Assembly: GCA_015207585.1 (NCBI GenBank)
Contig: JADEWQ010000005.1
Coordinates: 1-64,000 of the forward strand
Source of the DNA: Pleurocapsales cyanobacterium LEGE 06147
Lineage (GTDB): Bacteria > Cyanobacteriota > Cyanobacteriia > Cyanobacteriales > Xenococcaceae
DNA: 64,000 nucleotides
Direction of reading: 5' to 3'
The position numbers and the translations under genes were made by a program. Numbering within the stretch: position 1 is the first letter of the stretch; each line of letters starts with the position of its first letter. The notes below the pieces were generated by a model. That model was given only the letters and a program-made list of their open reading frames with translations, was not told the origin of the DNA and did no database searches. Shown one piece after another: positions 23,801 to 32,238 of this stretch.

Positions 23801-26671
23801 AGCCGACTGTTGTTCTCCCCGAACTTCCATTAGCTTGGCTAAAGTCAGATAACCAGAAGTTAAACGAGGATTGTTAGCAATTACCATTTGGTAACGAGAA
23901 ATCAGTTCTTCTACTACAGTTTCCCTCAGCCCTCGAGCTAAGATTTTTTCAGTTAATAAAATATGGCTCAAACTAGCATAGATATCTAGATTATGTGGTT
24001 GAATTGCCAGTGCTTTGAGATAATTATCTATTTCCGTTGGCTCTTGGGCGATCGCCTGTAGATAAAAATAAAAAGCTTTTGCTTCATCTGCTTTGATTCT
24101 TTGATGAATTGCCCGCTCAATTTTCTGCTCTATCTGGGGTAAATCCGGCTGAAGCTGAACTGCGCGACGATAGCTGGCGATCGCCTCATCCCACTGTTCT
24201 AAGAAGACTAATACTTCGCCTAAATTATAATAAGACCAAGGAAAATCGGGATTGAGTTCGATAGCTCGACGAAAGGAGCGAGCAGCTTGCTCCCACTGTT
24301 GTAAGTGCAAGAAGGCATCTCCCAAGTTATTGTGAGACCAAGAAAAATCATCCTTGAGTTTAATAGCTTGCTGATAAGCTTGAATAGCCTCTTGCCATCT
24401 TTGCTGTTTACTAAAAGCATCTCCAAGATGATGAGCAATTCCCCAAGAGTTAGGTTGAAGTTCTTTGCTCCGTCGATAACAATCAATAGCTTCATCCCAT
24501 TGTTCCAGCTTAACTAAAGCCAAACCGAGATGATAGAAACATTGGGCGTTTTGCGGATTGTGTTTAATAGCTTGCCGATAGCAAGTAATTGCTTCTTGCT
24601 GCTGTCCCTTGCTCTGCCAAATTTCCCCCAACCGCAGATATGCTTCTGCCAGGGAAGGCTTAAACTGAATCGCACGACGATAACAGGCTGCTGCTTGCTC
24701 TAATTTACCTTGCTGCCAAAGGTTATTACCTAACTGTAAATGTTCTTCTGCTTTGACACTGTTTGGTTCTAGACTAAATGCCCGATACCAGTGTTGAGCC
24801 GCTAATGCTTTCTGCCCCACCTTTTCTAAAACTCGGGCAAGATTGCGATAAACTCCTGTAAACTGAGGATTTAACTCGATCGCCTTCCGATAACAAGCGA
24901 TCGCTTCTTTCCACTGTTGCTGACGAGCGTAGAGACTGCCTAAATTAGCTTGAATTTCTGCTGAATCTGGATACTGCTCGGCTTTTTGACGGTATTGCGC
25001 GATCTCGCTTTGCGAGTGCTGCCGCACCGCTCTTTCTATTTTTACCTGTTTAGACTTGCCCGTCTCGTCGGCTACCTGAATTACTTTAGATGTCGTAGCA
25101 GTTGGAAATGAAGATGCTTCTATGGCAGAATCTGCTGTTAAAAGCCGCTGTTCCTTGCTGTGGCTAACTAATCGAGGCATAGTCATCAAAAGACCAGACG
25201 GCAAATCTTTAGGTTGTGGTTGTGGAGAAGGATTGAGCCGATGCCGCTCTTGACGAGCGTTAAGATCGATTTCGATTAACTGGCGGTAGTAGGTTGCTGC
25301 TGCTTGCCATTGACCTAATTTTTCTAGAGTCTCTGCTAAGTTTTGATAACCGTCGTGTAAGTTAGGATCGATTTTAATAGCGTATCGATAATGAAGAACT
25401 GCTTTTTCTAGTTGACCTTGTTGCTTTAATTCATTGGCTAGTTGAAAGTGTTCTTCTGCCGTTCCCTTCTCTGGCTCCAAACTCAAAACTCGCTCTTGAC
25501 ACTCCCAAGCTTTCAGAGATTCCCCCAACTCCCTCCAAACTCTTGCTAAATGGCGGTAAGCTCCAGTAAATTCCGGATTAATAGCGATCGCTTTCTGGTA
25601 ATATTCGATCGCTTGCTGCCACTTCTGTTGCCGAGCATAAATGCTGCCCATGTTAGCGTATACTTCAGTCATATCGGGCTGAATGGCTATTGCTTCGGCA
25701 TAGCAACCCATAGCTTCTGCACTTTTACCGATTCCGAGTAAGGCGTTGCCCCAAATTCTGTATGCTTCTGCCAATTTCGGTGCCAGTTGGAGTGCTTTTT
25801 GACAGGCAGCGATCGCTTGCGACCATTGTTGTTCGTCACAATAACTCAAAGCTTGTCGAATATAAATTTGAGCTGCTTCTGTTGAGGAGGAAAAAGAGTT
25901 CATGGTATTTTCCGAATAGCTTTTAGTGCGTCCATCACTAACGCACTCATGTCCTTGACTGGGCGTACAAGCTAAGGGGACTGAGCTTTCAGGGACTCGA
26001 ACTAAATTCTGAGGGCGTAAGTCGAAGGTTTCCTCCGACTGTAAGACCGCCCGAAGTGCAATTCCAGACTCCTGCTCGTCTACAAGCGACGAGGGCAGTT
26101 CCTTACTGGAATAACTAAATTTTTCAGTATGCGTCACTTCCACCAAAGCCGACGAGGCGGATCGATTTATGCCAACTGTGTCAGTTTCTTTAAACCCATC
26201 AGAGTCATTATGACTGTCTAACTCTTGTTGTTCTTTTGTCGACAATTTAAAGGAAACAGTGGAATTAGTAGAAGCATAGACTGAATTTAAAACGTAACTG
26301 TTATTTAGCTCCGGTAACTGAAGCTTTGATGAGCATTTTAAATGCTTTTGGGACTCGGAATGATGATAAAAAACTATCGCTTTACGATAGTGAATCATGG
26401 CTTCAACTAGATTGCCCTGTTTTTGCCAAGCTAGTGCTAGCTTTTGATGTGCTTTTGAGGAATTAGGCTCGATTTCCAGTGCCTGACGATAAAAAATAAT
26501 TGCTTCGGCTATTTGTCCTTGTTGACACAGTCGATCTCCCTGTTCAATTGTGGCATCTACTGTTTGTAGCACGATGGGAGAAAAGGAGGTAGCAATAGAC
26601 TCTTTTGGGTTGCAATTTTTCTGTTTTTCTACACTTGATGAGTTGAAAAAGTCTTTCAGGCGATTCCACAT
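20894..26671 (-). CDS. giant tetratricopeptide-repeat protein fused to a GT4 glycosyltransferase
   Basis: About 1925 residues. Order: MWNRLKDFFNSS start, a TPR pair (about 40-90), a low-complexity linker (about 110-260), TPR block (about 265-450), linker (about 470-560), a long array of TPRs to about 1490, a short linker (about 1498-1515), then a C-terminal GT4 domain (ILLVTPYPPYPPNTGGAIR; LYMGTMAYYPNIDAV; CIAGRDPSP; VVPIRLGSGTRIKI; SMAMGLPVISTSLGCEGLE). The ATG at 26671 is preferred over the TTG at 26725. Linkers at residues 187-237, 547-557 and 1498-1513 are encoded by dispersed palindromic elements. TPR arrays bind proteins, as in O-GlcNAc transferases, so it may glycosylate a protein or scaffold the assembly machinery. 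Confidence 0.85.
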   Translation of the reverse strand: MWNRLKDFFNSSSVEKQKNCNPKESIATSFSPIVLQTVDATIEQGDRLCQQGQIAEAIIFYRQALEIEPNSSKAHQKLALAWQKQGNLVEAMIHYRKAIVFYHHSESQKHLKCSSKLQLPELNNSYVLNSVYASTNSTVSFKLSTKEQQELDSHNDSDGFKETDTVGINRSASSALVEVTHTEKFSYSSKELPSSLVDEQESGIALRAVLQSEETFDLRPQNLVRVPESSVPLACTPSQGHECVSDGRTKSYSENTMNSFSSSTEAAQIYIRQALSYCDEQQWSQAIAACQKALQLAPKLAEAYRIWGNALLGIGKSAEAMGCYAEAIAIQPDMTEVYANMGSIYARQQKWQQAIEYYQKAIAINPEFTGAYRHLARVWRELGESLKAWECQERVLSLEPEKGTAEEHFQLANELKQQGQLEKAVLHYRYAIKIDPNLHDGYQNLAETLEKLGQWQAAATYYRQLIEIDLNARQERHRLNPSPQPQPKDLPSGLLMTMPRLVSHSKEQRLLTADSAIEASSFPTATTSKVIQVADETGKSKQVKIERAVRQHSQSEIAQYRQKAEQYPDSAEIQANLGSLYARQQQWKEAIACYRKAIELNPQFTGVYRNLARVLEKVGQKALAAQHWYRAFSLEPNSVKAEEHLQLGNNLWQQGKLEQAAACYRRAIQFKPSLAEAYLRLGEIWQSKGQQQEAITCYRQAIKHNPQNAQCFYHLGLALVKLEQWDEAIDCYRRSKELQPNSWGIAHHLGDAFSKQQRWQEAIQAYQQAIKLKDDFSWSHNNLGDAFLHLQQWEQAARSFRRAIELNPDFPWSYYNLGEVLVFLEQWDEAIASYRRAVQLQPDLPQIEQKIERAIHQRIKADEAKAFYFYLQAIAQEPTEIDNYLKALAIQPHNLDIYASLSHILLTEKILARGLRETVVEELISRYQMVIANNPRLTSGYLTLAKLMEVRGEQQSACEYRYRALRLEPEQANASECVELGNALLEAGNRDEAAFCYQLSIELDPHFRLGYLRLGELLEEQEALNLYRQAVEQLPEDGQLHFHLGQARTKQRNWQEAIACYQTTTQLQPDCWQAYHHLGDALLQQQRWQEAIAAYRQAIAIEPHFSWSYYNLGVALSKLDRWEETFTCYQKITEIEPDFWQINQTDFQLQHQLGDALFEQQKWAEAIIVYQRTIRLQPDYPWAHYNLGRVLLKQERPTEAIESFRQATQLDPNFAWAYYYLGDILTKQGIWDEAIASYRRAVQLQPDLPLIHAKLADALGRRSQLDSHHALTYYQEVIKQNPDDLEIYHKALELQPNNSKLYFQLANTLVRQNQLQQALVYYQLALQYQPHNTEIVSKLEQLSHQTGDAAQKLLLLGQLDQIAPRPEKAEAYLERGKNCIYQKQLEQAIVWLQTALEFHPHCAEAYFQLGNALTNQANLDRALVCYRKAIELEPENCWYYNGYGDALTGRWDLSEALEAYNRAIQLNPDFEGFYHNRDRILQLQSRWQRVVDYCQQILTKCKHLSSSYGGVSCTREPAKNDDALRILLVTPYPPYPPNTGGAIRMFEQIKYLGNRHHLTVVSFIFDDADYAIEESLQDYCDFAIMIKLGVPLSPRRVDRQNQIYHWGTWNMWKVLQQLAQIPFDAVLFDFIFSTPYISLFQNHTTILNEHNIESRILQQCANVDKSDLAATAENVDAVKVFLDSARESRLLENYENQTWPKFTLRTVVSQDDKEELERRCPGCRTIIVKNGIDTRTIVPLDSTNNRKMLYMGTMAYYPNIDAVLYFVEEILPRIRQEDETLPFCIAGRDPSPQVQALSERDSHIEIVANPENMSDVARDCSMTVVPIRLGSGTRIKILHSMAMGLPVISTSLGCEGLEVKDGENILIRDEPEEFAEAILQLSSSAGLRNRLRVNGRKLVEQEYDWQSIFAQYEREILSLIPTNSK
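22131..22178. repeat. palindromic element A, copy 1 (inside TPR-GT coding sequence)
   Basis: GTGCAAG (22131-22137) pairs with CTTGCAC (22166-22172) around an inner CTCC/GGAG stem. The same layout with TACTCCGCCGTAA and TGCTTGCACTTCGT is at 26770-26819. It encodes the linker CKHLSSSYGGVSCTREP exactly between the last TPR and the GT4 domain. Confidence 0.75.
24999..25030. repeat. dispersed element B, copy inside TPR-GT coding sequence
   Basis: GCGATCTCGC, two T, then TGCGAGTGCTGCCGCACCGC. The same two blocks flank three bases at 49568-49600. It encodes the segment RAVRQHSQSEIA in the linker before the long TPR array. Confidence 0.75.
25961..26052. repeat. two palindromic C-type elements in the first linker of the TPR-GT gene
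   Basis: 25961-25973 GGGCGTACAAGCT is an exact match to the GT2-gene element (7150-7162, other strand). 26011-26052 holds AGTCGAAGG, TTT, CCTCCGACT (one mismatch) with GGGCG at one end and CGCCC at the other. Both are translated in the low-complexity linker. Confidence 0.6.
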
Positions 26672-26769
26672 AGCAAAGCTGAGAAAAGGGGGAGAGCGGG
26701 TAGATACAGCTTGGAACACACTCAATGCTATTGCTGAAAAAATTAGATGACAACGGGATTTTTACCCAA

Positions 26770-26819
26770 GTGCAAGGTACTCCGCCGTAAAACGACGGAG
26801 TCTGCTTGCACTTCGTCAG
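26770..26819. repeat. palindromic element A, copy 2 (intergenic)
   Basis: Outer stem GTGCAAG (26770-26776) with CTTGCAC (26805-26811), inner stem ACTCCG with CGGAGT. The inner stem is better preserved than in the copy at 22131-22178. Confidence 0.75.
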
Positions 26820-27058
26820 CTTTCAGCTCGAAATAAACTTAATCTGATTAAAATAAATATGCTTATATTTACAGGCTTGAGACCTAATTGCCTCAGTTAA
26901 AATACTTAATTTTTTCCAGATAATTGACGAGTCAACCGCGCCCTACGTAAAAACTTTTACGTAAATAAATAAGCCAAAAATTTAATCAGGAGATAGCAAT
27001 TCACCGAATCAAGAATCAGTATTCCCATCTAATTTCTGACTACTTTTTTGACTTTTGC

Positions 27059-27083
27059 CGGACGTTCCATGGAACGTCCGTAC
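27059..27083. repeat. palindrome family D, copy 2 (perfect)
   Basis: GGACGTTCCATGGAACGTCC at 27060-27079 is a perfect palindrome, extended by one C/G pair on each side and followed by GTAC. Compare 16219 and 58798. Confidence 0.8.
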
Positions 27084-27179
27084 TTTTGACTTGTGCGAGC
27101 GGTACTAGCCAAATTTTATTCCTGAGCTACAATTAGACGGAGACAATCGACCGAGCATCTTGGAAGTAAGGAGCAGGAT

Positions 27180-27923
27180 TTGAATTGGCGATTAAAACTA
27201 TCTAATTGGCTTTCTGGTGGTGCGATCGAGAAATATCGGCGACAGGCAGAAACAGCTAAAGCCCAATGGCAACAGTTAGAATTGGATTTAGAAAATATCA
27301 AAGCTCAGCTAAAACAATGTCAAATCGAACTCGAACAAACTAAAGCGCAACTTCAGATTGGAAAAGGTTTTCAAATAGAATTGGGGCAAACTCAATTGAA
27401 ACTGCAACAAACTGAAGCCGAACTGAAGCAGTGTCAAGAAAAACGACAGCAGCAACAACAAGAATTGGAGCGATCGCAAACTCAACTAGAGCAAGCTCAA
27501 CAAGAGTTAGCAGGATCTCAAGATTGGCTGCAGCAGCTTCAGACCAAGATCGAAGTAGTAAAGGTCGAGCGTTTACCTATAAAAGATTTTGAGGCTTTGT
27601 GGGGTTTCGACATTGGAACACCCAGTCCGCAAACCGAGGTTACTGCTGGTTTGCTTGCGATTAAAGGTTGGGTATTGGGCAAAAGAGCAGAAGCTAAATT
27701 AATTAAAATTATTTGGCAGCAGCACCCATTAATCGAAACTACAGTAGATCGACCTCGCAAGTTTGTCAAACAACAATATCCAGAAATAGCAGCCGCAGAC
27801 AGTTGCGGTTTTGAAACTGCTTTTTCTGTTGCTGGTATGCCTGCAACTACCGAGTTAGAAGTTCAAGCTGTCTTAGCAGACGAAAGTTCGATCCCCCTCA
27901 GCACAATTCGTCTAAAACGTTAA
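27180..27923 (+). CDS. coiled-coil protein with C-terminal beta-rich domain, function unknown
   Basis: 247 residues. Residues about 18-125 are a Gln/Glu/Leu-rich heptad region (QLELDLENIKAQLKQC and so on), predicted long coiled coil. Residues about 130-247 form a compact domain with strands and the phrase LLAIKGWVLGKRAEAKLIKI and ends PLSTIRLKR; similar GWVLGK-type domains occur, to my memory, in cyanobacterial sulfotransferase and glycosyltransferase proteins of polysaccharide clusters. The TTG start is preferred because AAGGAG lies about 7 bp upstream. It is transcribed away from the TPR-GT gene and toward the rhamnose genes. It may be a scaffold of the polysaccharide machinery. Confidence 0.7.
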   Translation: MNWRLKLSNWLSGGAIEKYRRQAETAKAQWQQLELDLENIKAQLKQCQIELEQTKAQLQIGKGFQIELGQTQLKLQQTEAELKQCQEKRQQQQQELERSQTQLEQAQQELAGSQDWLQQLQTKIEVVKVERLPIKDFEALWGFDIGTPSPQTEVTAGLLAIKGWVLGKRAEAKLIKIIWQQHPLIETTVDRPRKFVKQQYPEIAAADSCGFETAFSVAGMPATTELEVQAVLADESSIPLSTIRLKR

Positions 27924-28090
27924 TTTGTATCCATTGAGTAGTTGAAAGACCTGTTATAAAAAAAGGAGTCAGGAGTAAGAATAATTGGTTTAATATCAGG
28001 TTCGCTTAAACAATTTAATGCGATGATTGACATGGAGATCTGACCCCTGACCTCTGACCTTTGAAGAAAGACGAGAAGAAATTTTATTAC

Positions 28091-29167
28091 TTATGAGTAG
28101 ACCTGCCCATAATAGCTTTGGTACTCTGGCGATAATAATGGCTGCCACCAATCGCGGTTGCTGAGATACCACTCTACTGTTCGTCGTAATCCTCCTTCAA
28201 GAGTTTGTTGGGGAGTCCAACCCAATTCTGTTTTAATTTTAGTAGCATCGATCGCATAACGGCGATCGTGTCCGGGACGGTCTTTGACAAAGGTTATCAG
28301 TTTCTTGGCAGGACGCACTGGCAATTCGGGTGCTAGTTCATCCATCAATGCGCAGAGTTGATAAACTAAATCGATATTTTTAACTTCATTATTGCCGCCA
28401 ATATTATAAGTTTCTCCCGGTTCACCTGTATGAATGACGACATCGAGGGCACGGCAATGATCTTCGACATACAGCCAGTCTCGAATATTTTGACCGTCTC
28501 CATACACTGGTAAGGGCTTACCGAGAAGGATGTTAATACACATCAAGGGGATTAATTTTTCTGGATAGTGATAGGGACCGTAGTTATTAGAACAATTAGT
28601 AACAATGGTTGGCATCCCGTAAGTATGGTAGTAAGCGCGAGCGAGATGATCGCTGCCTGCTTTTGAAGCAGAATAAGGACTGTTAGGCGCGTAGGGAGTA
28701 GTTTCGCTAAACGGTGGGTCGTCTGGTTTTAAACTGCCATAGACTTCATCGGTAGAAACATGAAGAAATCGATAGTCTGTGGATTTTCCCTCAATTTCCC
28801 ATCGCTGACGAAAAGATTCGAGTAAAGTGAAGGTACCGACTACATTTGTCTGAATAAAAGCATCCGGTCCGAGGATCGAACGATCGACGTGAGATTCGGC
28901 GGCAAAGTGAGCTATGGTATCGATCTCTTCTTCTTGGAGTAACTGTTGAACTAAAGGGCGATCGCAGATGTCTCCCTTAACAAAACGGAAATTAGCTTTT
29001 CCTTCTAGTTCGGCGAGATTCTGGCGATTTCCTGCATAAGTGAGAGCATCTAAGACAACAAGGCGATCGCCTGGATAATGCTTGCACCAATGATAGACAA
29101 AATTAGAGCCGATAAATCCCGCACCACCTGTTACGAGTACTTTACGAGGTTTTCGATAATTAGTCAT
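28091..29167 (-). CDS. rfbB: dTDP-glucose 4,6-dehydratase
   Basis: Second step of dTDP-L-rhamnose synthesis: converts dTDP-glucose to dTDP-4-keto-6-deoxyglucose with bound NAD+. Extended SDR fold with dinucleotide motif [12 protein letters not shown] near the N-terminus, the catalytic STDEVYGSL segment, and the Tyr-Lys pair in [15 protein letters not shown]. Length of 358 residues from ATG 29167 is normal. I chose this ATG because the upstream extension (to 29215) is encoded by a heptamer repeat and has no family similarity. The other three rhamnose genes lie upstream on the same strand: order of transcription rfbC, rfbD, rfbA, rfbB. Confidence 0.93.
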   Translation of the reverse strand: MTNYRKPRKVLVTGGAGFIGSNFVYHWCKHYPGDRLVVLDALTYAGNRQNLAELEGKANFRFVKGDICDRPLVQQLLQEEEIDTIAHFAAESHVDRSILGPDAFIQTNVVGTFTLLESFRQRWEIEGKSTDYRFLHVSTDEVYGSLKPDDPPFSETTPYAPNSPYSASKAGSDHLARAYYHTYGMPTIVTNCSNNYGPYHYPEKLIPLMCINILLGKPLPVYGDGQNIRDWLYVEDHCRALDVVIHTGEPGETYNIGGNNEVKNIDLVYQLCALMDELAPELPVRPAKKLITFVKDRPGHDRRYAIDATKIKTELGWTPQQTLEGGLRRTVEWYLSNRDWWQPLLSPEYQSYYGQVYS

Positions 29168-29172
29168 GATGG

Positions 29173-29207
29173 TAATTGATAATTGATAATTGGTAATTGG
29201 TAATTGG
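29173..29207. repeat. five tandem heptamers TAATTGR before rfbB
   Basis: Two copies of TAATTGA followed by three of TAATTGG, directly upstream of the rfbB ATG on the minus strand, where the ribosome binding site would be. Short tandem heptamers of this type are common in cyanobacteria. Confidence 0.8.
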
Positions 29208-29251
29208 ACTAACATATAGATAGTTTTAAATCAATTACCTTTTACCCAAAT

Positions 29252-30328
29252 CTAAGTTAGTTCTATTTGCGAGTCATCTCCAATCATGAAGCGTAGGGCT
29301 TTAGGACGTTGGGGAGCAAGTCTAACCTGTGCTCGTTCGCCAATCAAACTATCGACAACCCGTTGATGAATGCCAATTACCTTTGCCCCTTTGAGGAGCA
29401 CGCTGTGTTCGATATCCGTATCGATTAGAGTAGTTTCATCGGCAATACTAGTATAGGGACCGATAAAACAGTTTTCGATATGACAGTCGTTGCCGATATT
29501 TACCGGACCGCGAATAGTACTATTGATAATGCGCGAACCTGCGCCAATATGTACTCTACCAGAGATTTTACTGGGCGCATCAATTTCTCCTTTAATAGTT
29601 AAGTCGAGGCAACTGTCTAAAATGATTTGATTGGCTGCCAGTAAGTCATCTTTTTTCCCCGTATCGAGCCACCATCCCTCTAATTTAAAGGATTCGACAT
29701 TTTTTTGTCCGTCGATTAAATACTGGATGGCATCGGTAATTTCTAGTTCTCCTCTGGCAGAAGGTTGAATATTAGCGATCGCTTCATGAATAGAGGGAGA
29801 AAATAAATAAACTCCCACCAATGCCAAGTTGGACGGAGGTACTTTTGGTTTTTCGATTAGTTGCAAGACTTTTCCGTGTTCGTCTACTTTGGCTACCCCA
29901 AAAGCACTGGGATTTTCTACTTCCCGAAGTAAAGTCAGGGCATCGAGGTGTTTCGAGTAAAATTTATCGATAAAAAGATCCAAATCGCTTTGTACTAGGT
30001 TATCTCCTAGATACATTACAAATGACGCATCTTCTAGAAAAGGTTGAGCTACTTTGACGGCGTGGGCTAATCCTAAGGGTCGATCTTGTAATATATAGGT
30101 TATCTTAGCCCCAAAGCGATCGCCGTCTCCAGTTTTCGCCCGTACTTCCCTACCTGTTTCTGGACTGATAATAATGCCGATTTCGGTAATTCCAGCAGCA
30201 ACAATCGATTCAATACCGTACCACAATATCGGTTTGTTGGCGACGGGTACTAGTTGTTTGGCACCGGTATAAGTTAAAGGTCGCAAGCGCGTTCCTTTAC
30301 CACCAGAGAGAATTAGAGCTTTCATCAT
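29252..30328 (-). CDS. rfbA: glucose-1-phosphate thymidylyltransferase (long form)
   Basis: Makes dTDP-glucose from glucose-1-phosphate and dTTP, the first step to dTDP-rhamnose. Seen: nucleotidyltransferase signature ALILSGGKGTRLRPLTYTGAKQLVPVANKP at the N-terminus, LGDNLVQ (metal-binding Asp) near residue 105, and a C-terminal left-handed beta-helix of hexapeptide-type repeats (about 250-345, e.g. GRVHIGAGSRIINSTI). At 358 residues it is the long form, distinct from the about 290-residue enterobacterial RmlA. It lies between rfbD and rfbB with gaps near 100 bp. The initiator may be either of two adjacent ATG codons. Confidence 0.92.
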   Translation of the reverse strand: MMKALILSGGKGTRLRPLTYTGAKQLVPVANKPILWYGIESIVAAGITEIGIIISPETGREVRAKTGDGDRFGAKITYILQDRPLGLAHAVKVAQPFLEDASFVMYLGDNLVQSDLDLFIDKFYSKHLDALTLLREVENPSAFGVAKVDEHGKVLQLIEKPKVPPSNLALVGVYLFSPSIHEAIANIQPSARGELEITDAIQYLIDGQKNVESFKLEGWWLDTGKKDDLLAANQIILDSCLDLTIKGEIDAPSKISGRVHIGAGSRIINSTIRGPVNIGNDCHIENCFIGPYTSIADETTLIDTDIEHSVLLKGAKVIGIHQRVVDSLIGERAQVRLAPQRPKALRFMIGDDSQIELT

Positions 30329-30435
30329 AAGTGTTTGGCAATAGGTAATAGAATATTGAGTTTAGATTTCAGCAAATTAGGACTATATTTGCAGAAGAAA
30401 ATCAGATTGCCATTATGTCGAATAATTATTAAGTT

Positions 30436-31326
30436 TTAGTTTAGCGATCGCCATTGAACGAGCATTTGTTTCAAGGAGTCACGCCAATAGGGAGGATAAT
30501 CTCCCAGTACTTTAGCGATTTTAACTTTAGAAAGTACAGAATAGGCAGGACGTCGAGCAGGAGTTGGATATTCGGCAGTTGTAATTGGCGCAACTCGTTT
30601 AATTTTTAAAGGAAAGCCTAACGGTTGCGCTTCAGCAAAAATAGCGATAGCAAAGTCGTACCAGCTAGCTACACCACTATTGGTAAAGTGGTATGTTCCC
30701 ATGGAAATTTCTACTTCTTCGGTATAGGAAGAAAGAAGTTGTGCGATCGCCTTAGCAAGATCGTAGGACCAAGTAGGAGTACCGATCTGATCGGCAACGA
30801 CTCTCAGCTCTTCCCTTTCTCCTCCTAGTCTTACCATCGTTTTGACAAAGTTACCATGACCGCGCGAACCATATACCCAAGCCGTACGCAGGATCAAGTG
30901 CCGAGCGCAATTTTTTCTTACCCCTTCTTCCCCCATTAATTTAGACTTGCCATAGACACCGATGGGATTGGGAGAGTCTGCTTCGGTGTAAGGAGTATAA
31001 TTGCGACCGTCAAACACATAATCTGTAGAGATATGCACCAGCGTTGCGCCTCTTTTTTGCGCTTCTTCTGCCATCACTGTAGGGGCAACACTATTAATTG
31101 CCTTAGCTAATTCTGGTTCCGTTTCCGCTCGATCGACTGCCGTGTAGGCGGCAGCATTAACAATTATATTCGGTTTAATAGCGGCGATCGCTTGACGAAT
31201 CTTATTTGGCTGACTTAAATCTAATCCTTGACGACTCAGTCCGATTACTTTCCCCAAAGGAGCGAGAGTGTGTTGTAGTTCTTGACCTAATTGTCCTGTA
31301 ATCCCTATTAGTAATATTTTGTTCAT
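30436..31326 (-). CDS. rfbD: dTDP-4-dehydrorhamnose reductase
   Basis: Last step of dTDP-L-rhamnose synthesis, NAD(P)H-dependent reduction of the 4-keto group. Seen: KILLIGITGQLGQEL (NAD-binding) at the N-terminus, VNAAAYTAVDRAE, STDYVFDG and the catalytic VYGKSKLMGE Tyr-Lys pair; about 296 residues, normal. ATG 31326 was chosen since GAGGTAT precedes it and it overlaps the rfbC stop in an ATGA arrangement, pointing to translational coupling. A longer frame up to 31431 would overlap rfbC by over 100 bp and adds no family sequence. Confidence 0.92.
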   Translation of the reverse strand: MNKILLIGITGQLGQELQHTLAPLGKVIGLSRQGLDLSQPNKIRQAIAAIKPNIIVNAAAYTAVDRAETEPELAKAINSVAPTVMAEEAQKRGATLVHISTDYVFDGRNYTPYTEADSPNPIGVYGKSKLMGEEGVRKNCARHLILRTAWVYGSRGHGNFVKTMVRLGGEREELRVVADQIGTPTWSYDLAKAIAQLLSSYTEEVEISMGTYHFTNSGVASWYDFAIAIFAEAQPLGFPLKIKRVAPITTAEYPTPARRPAYSVLSKVKIAKVLGDYPPYWRDSLKQMLVQWRSLN

Positions 31327-31868
31327 AAAAATACCTCGGCTGTCTTCAAAGGCTGAGCGACTTTGTCTTTTGCCGAGAGAAGAGGAGCATCTTCGAGCGG
31401 CCAATCTATATTTATATCGCGATCGTTCCAAAGAATAGATCTTTCGTATTCTGGCGCGTAATAATTGGTAGTTTTATAGAGAAAATCAGCCGTTTCTGAA
31501 AGAACGAGAAAGCCATGAGCAAAGCCGGGAGGAATCCAAAGCTGCCGCTTATTAATTCCACTTAGGACGCATCCTACCCACTGACCAAAAGTGGGCGAGC
31601 TTTTCCTTATATCGACCGCAACATCAAATACTTCTCCTAAAACTACTCTTACTAACTTTCCTTGAGACTGCTTAATCTGATAATGCAAGCCGCGCAAAAC
31701 ATGTTTTGCAGAACGAGAGTGATTATCTTGAACAAATTGAATTTTAACCCCTGTTTTTTCAGCAAATATTTTTTCGTTATAGCTTTCATAAAAAAAACCG
31801 CGTTCGTCGCCAAATACCTGTGGTTCAATAAGTAAAACGTCAGGAATTGTAGTTGGGATAACGTTCAT
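31323..31868 (-). CDS. rfbC: dTDP-4-dehydrorhamnose 3,5-epimerase
   Basis: Third enzyme of dTDP-L-rhamnose synthesis, a cupin-fold epimerase. Seen: IEPQVFGDERGFFYESYNE, the active-site His in HVLRGLHYQ (about 62-64) with its dyad Asp in VFDVAVDIRKSSPTFG, and IPPGFAHGFLVLSE. Length of 181 residues is typical. It is the first gene of rfbCDAB; its start region would hold the operon promoter. With this set the cell can make rhamnose for the surface polymer suggested by the neighbouring transferases. Confidence 0.93.
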   Translation of the reverse strand: MNVIPTTIPDVLLIEPQVFGDERGFFYESYNEKIFAEKTGVKIQFVQDNHSRSAKHVLRGLHYQIKQSQGKLVRVVLGEVFDVAVDIRKSSPTFGQWVGCVLSGINKRQLWIPPGFAHGFLVLSETADFLYKTTNYYAPEYERSILWNDRDINIDWPLEDAPLLSAKDKVAQPLKTAEVFL

Positions 31869-32238
31869 GAAGTCTTCTAAACTACTGCCACTGGCATTAA
31901 AATATCATATTAGTTTCTTAAGCTAGATACTCTTTTAGTCACGAGTACACAAACTCTCATCTAATACCTAACCTCTTATCTCCATCCCTTAATTTACAAC
32001 TCAACTTTCAGCTGGATGCAACAAGCTCTCGCTGCTGCGATGAACAAGCTTAAATGGGATTGCTATATCTCGTTGTTTTAAATCTTACTTTAGTTAGAGG
32101 TAAAATAATCTTTGTCGATTTTTATTAGCAATTTTCTATCTATTTTCGTAATAAATACTCCTTCTCTGAATAGAAATAAAAATTAAACCATAGCAATAAA
32201 ATAGAGAAAAGGAAAAAGTAGAGCTTAAAAGGAAAATA
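31869..32238. other. divergent spacer between rfbC and a small gene
   Basis: AT-rich, no gene seen. Purine-rich AGAGAAAAGG... precedes the 32239 ATG. Promoters for both directions are expected here but no clear boxes were found. Confidence 0.5.

Larger units (their letters stand above)
26672..27179. other. intergenic region with three palindromes
   Basis: No gene seen. Contains element A copy 2 (26770-26819), a perfect 9-bp hairpin TACGTAAAA/TTTTACGTA with an AC loop (26944-26963), and palindrome D copy 2 (27059-27080). Promoters of the divergent TPR-GT and coiled-coil genes should lie here, but I could not assign them. Confidence 0.6.

Noticed and set aside
25961-26120. CRISPR or phage remnant in the TPR linker
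   Set aside because: Hairpins differ from each other and no spacers or phage genes exist; palindromic elements explain them.
29173-29207. Possible CRISPR-like repeat
   Set aside because: Seven-base units with no spacers; a simple tandem repeat.
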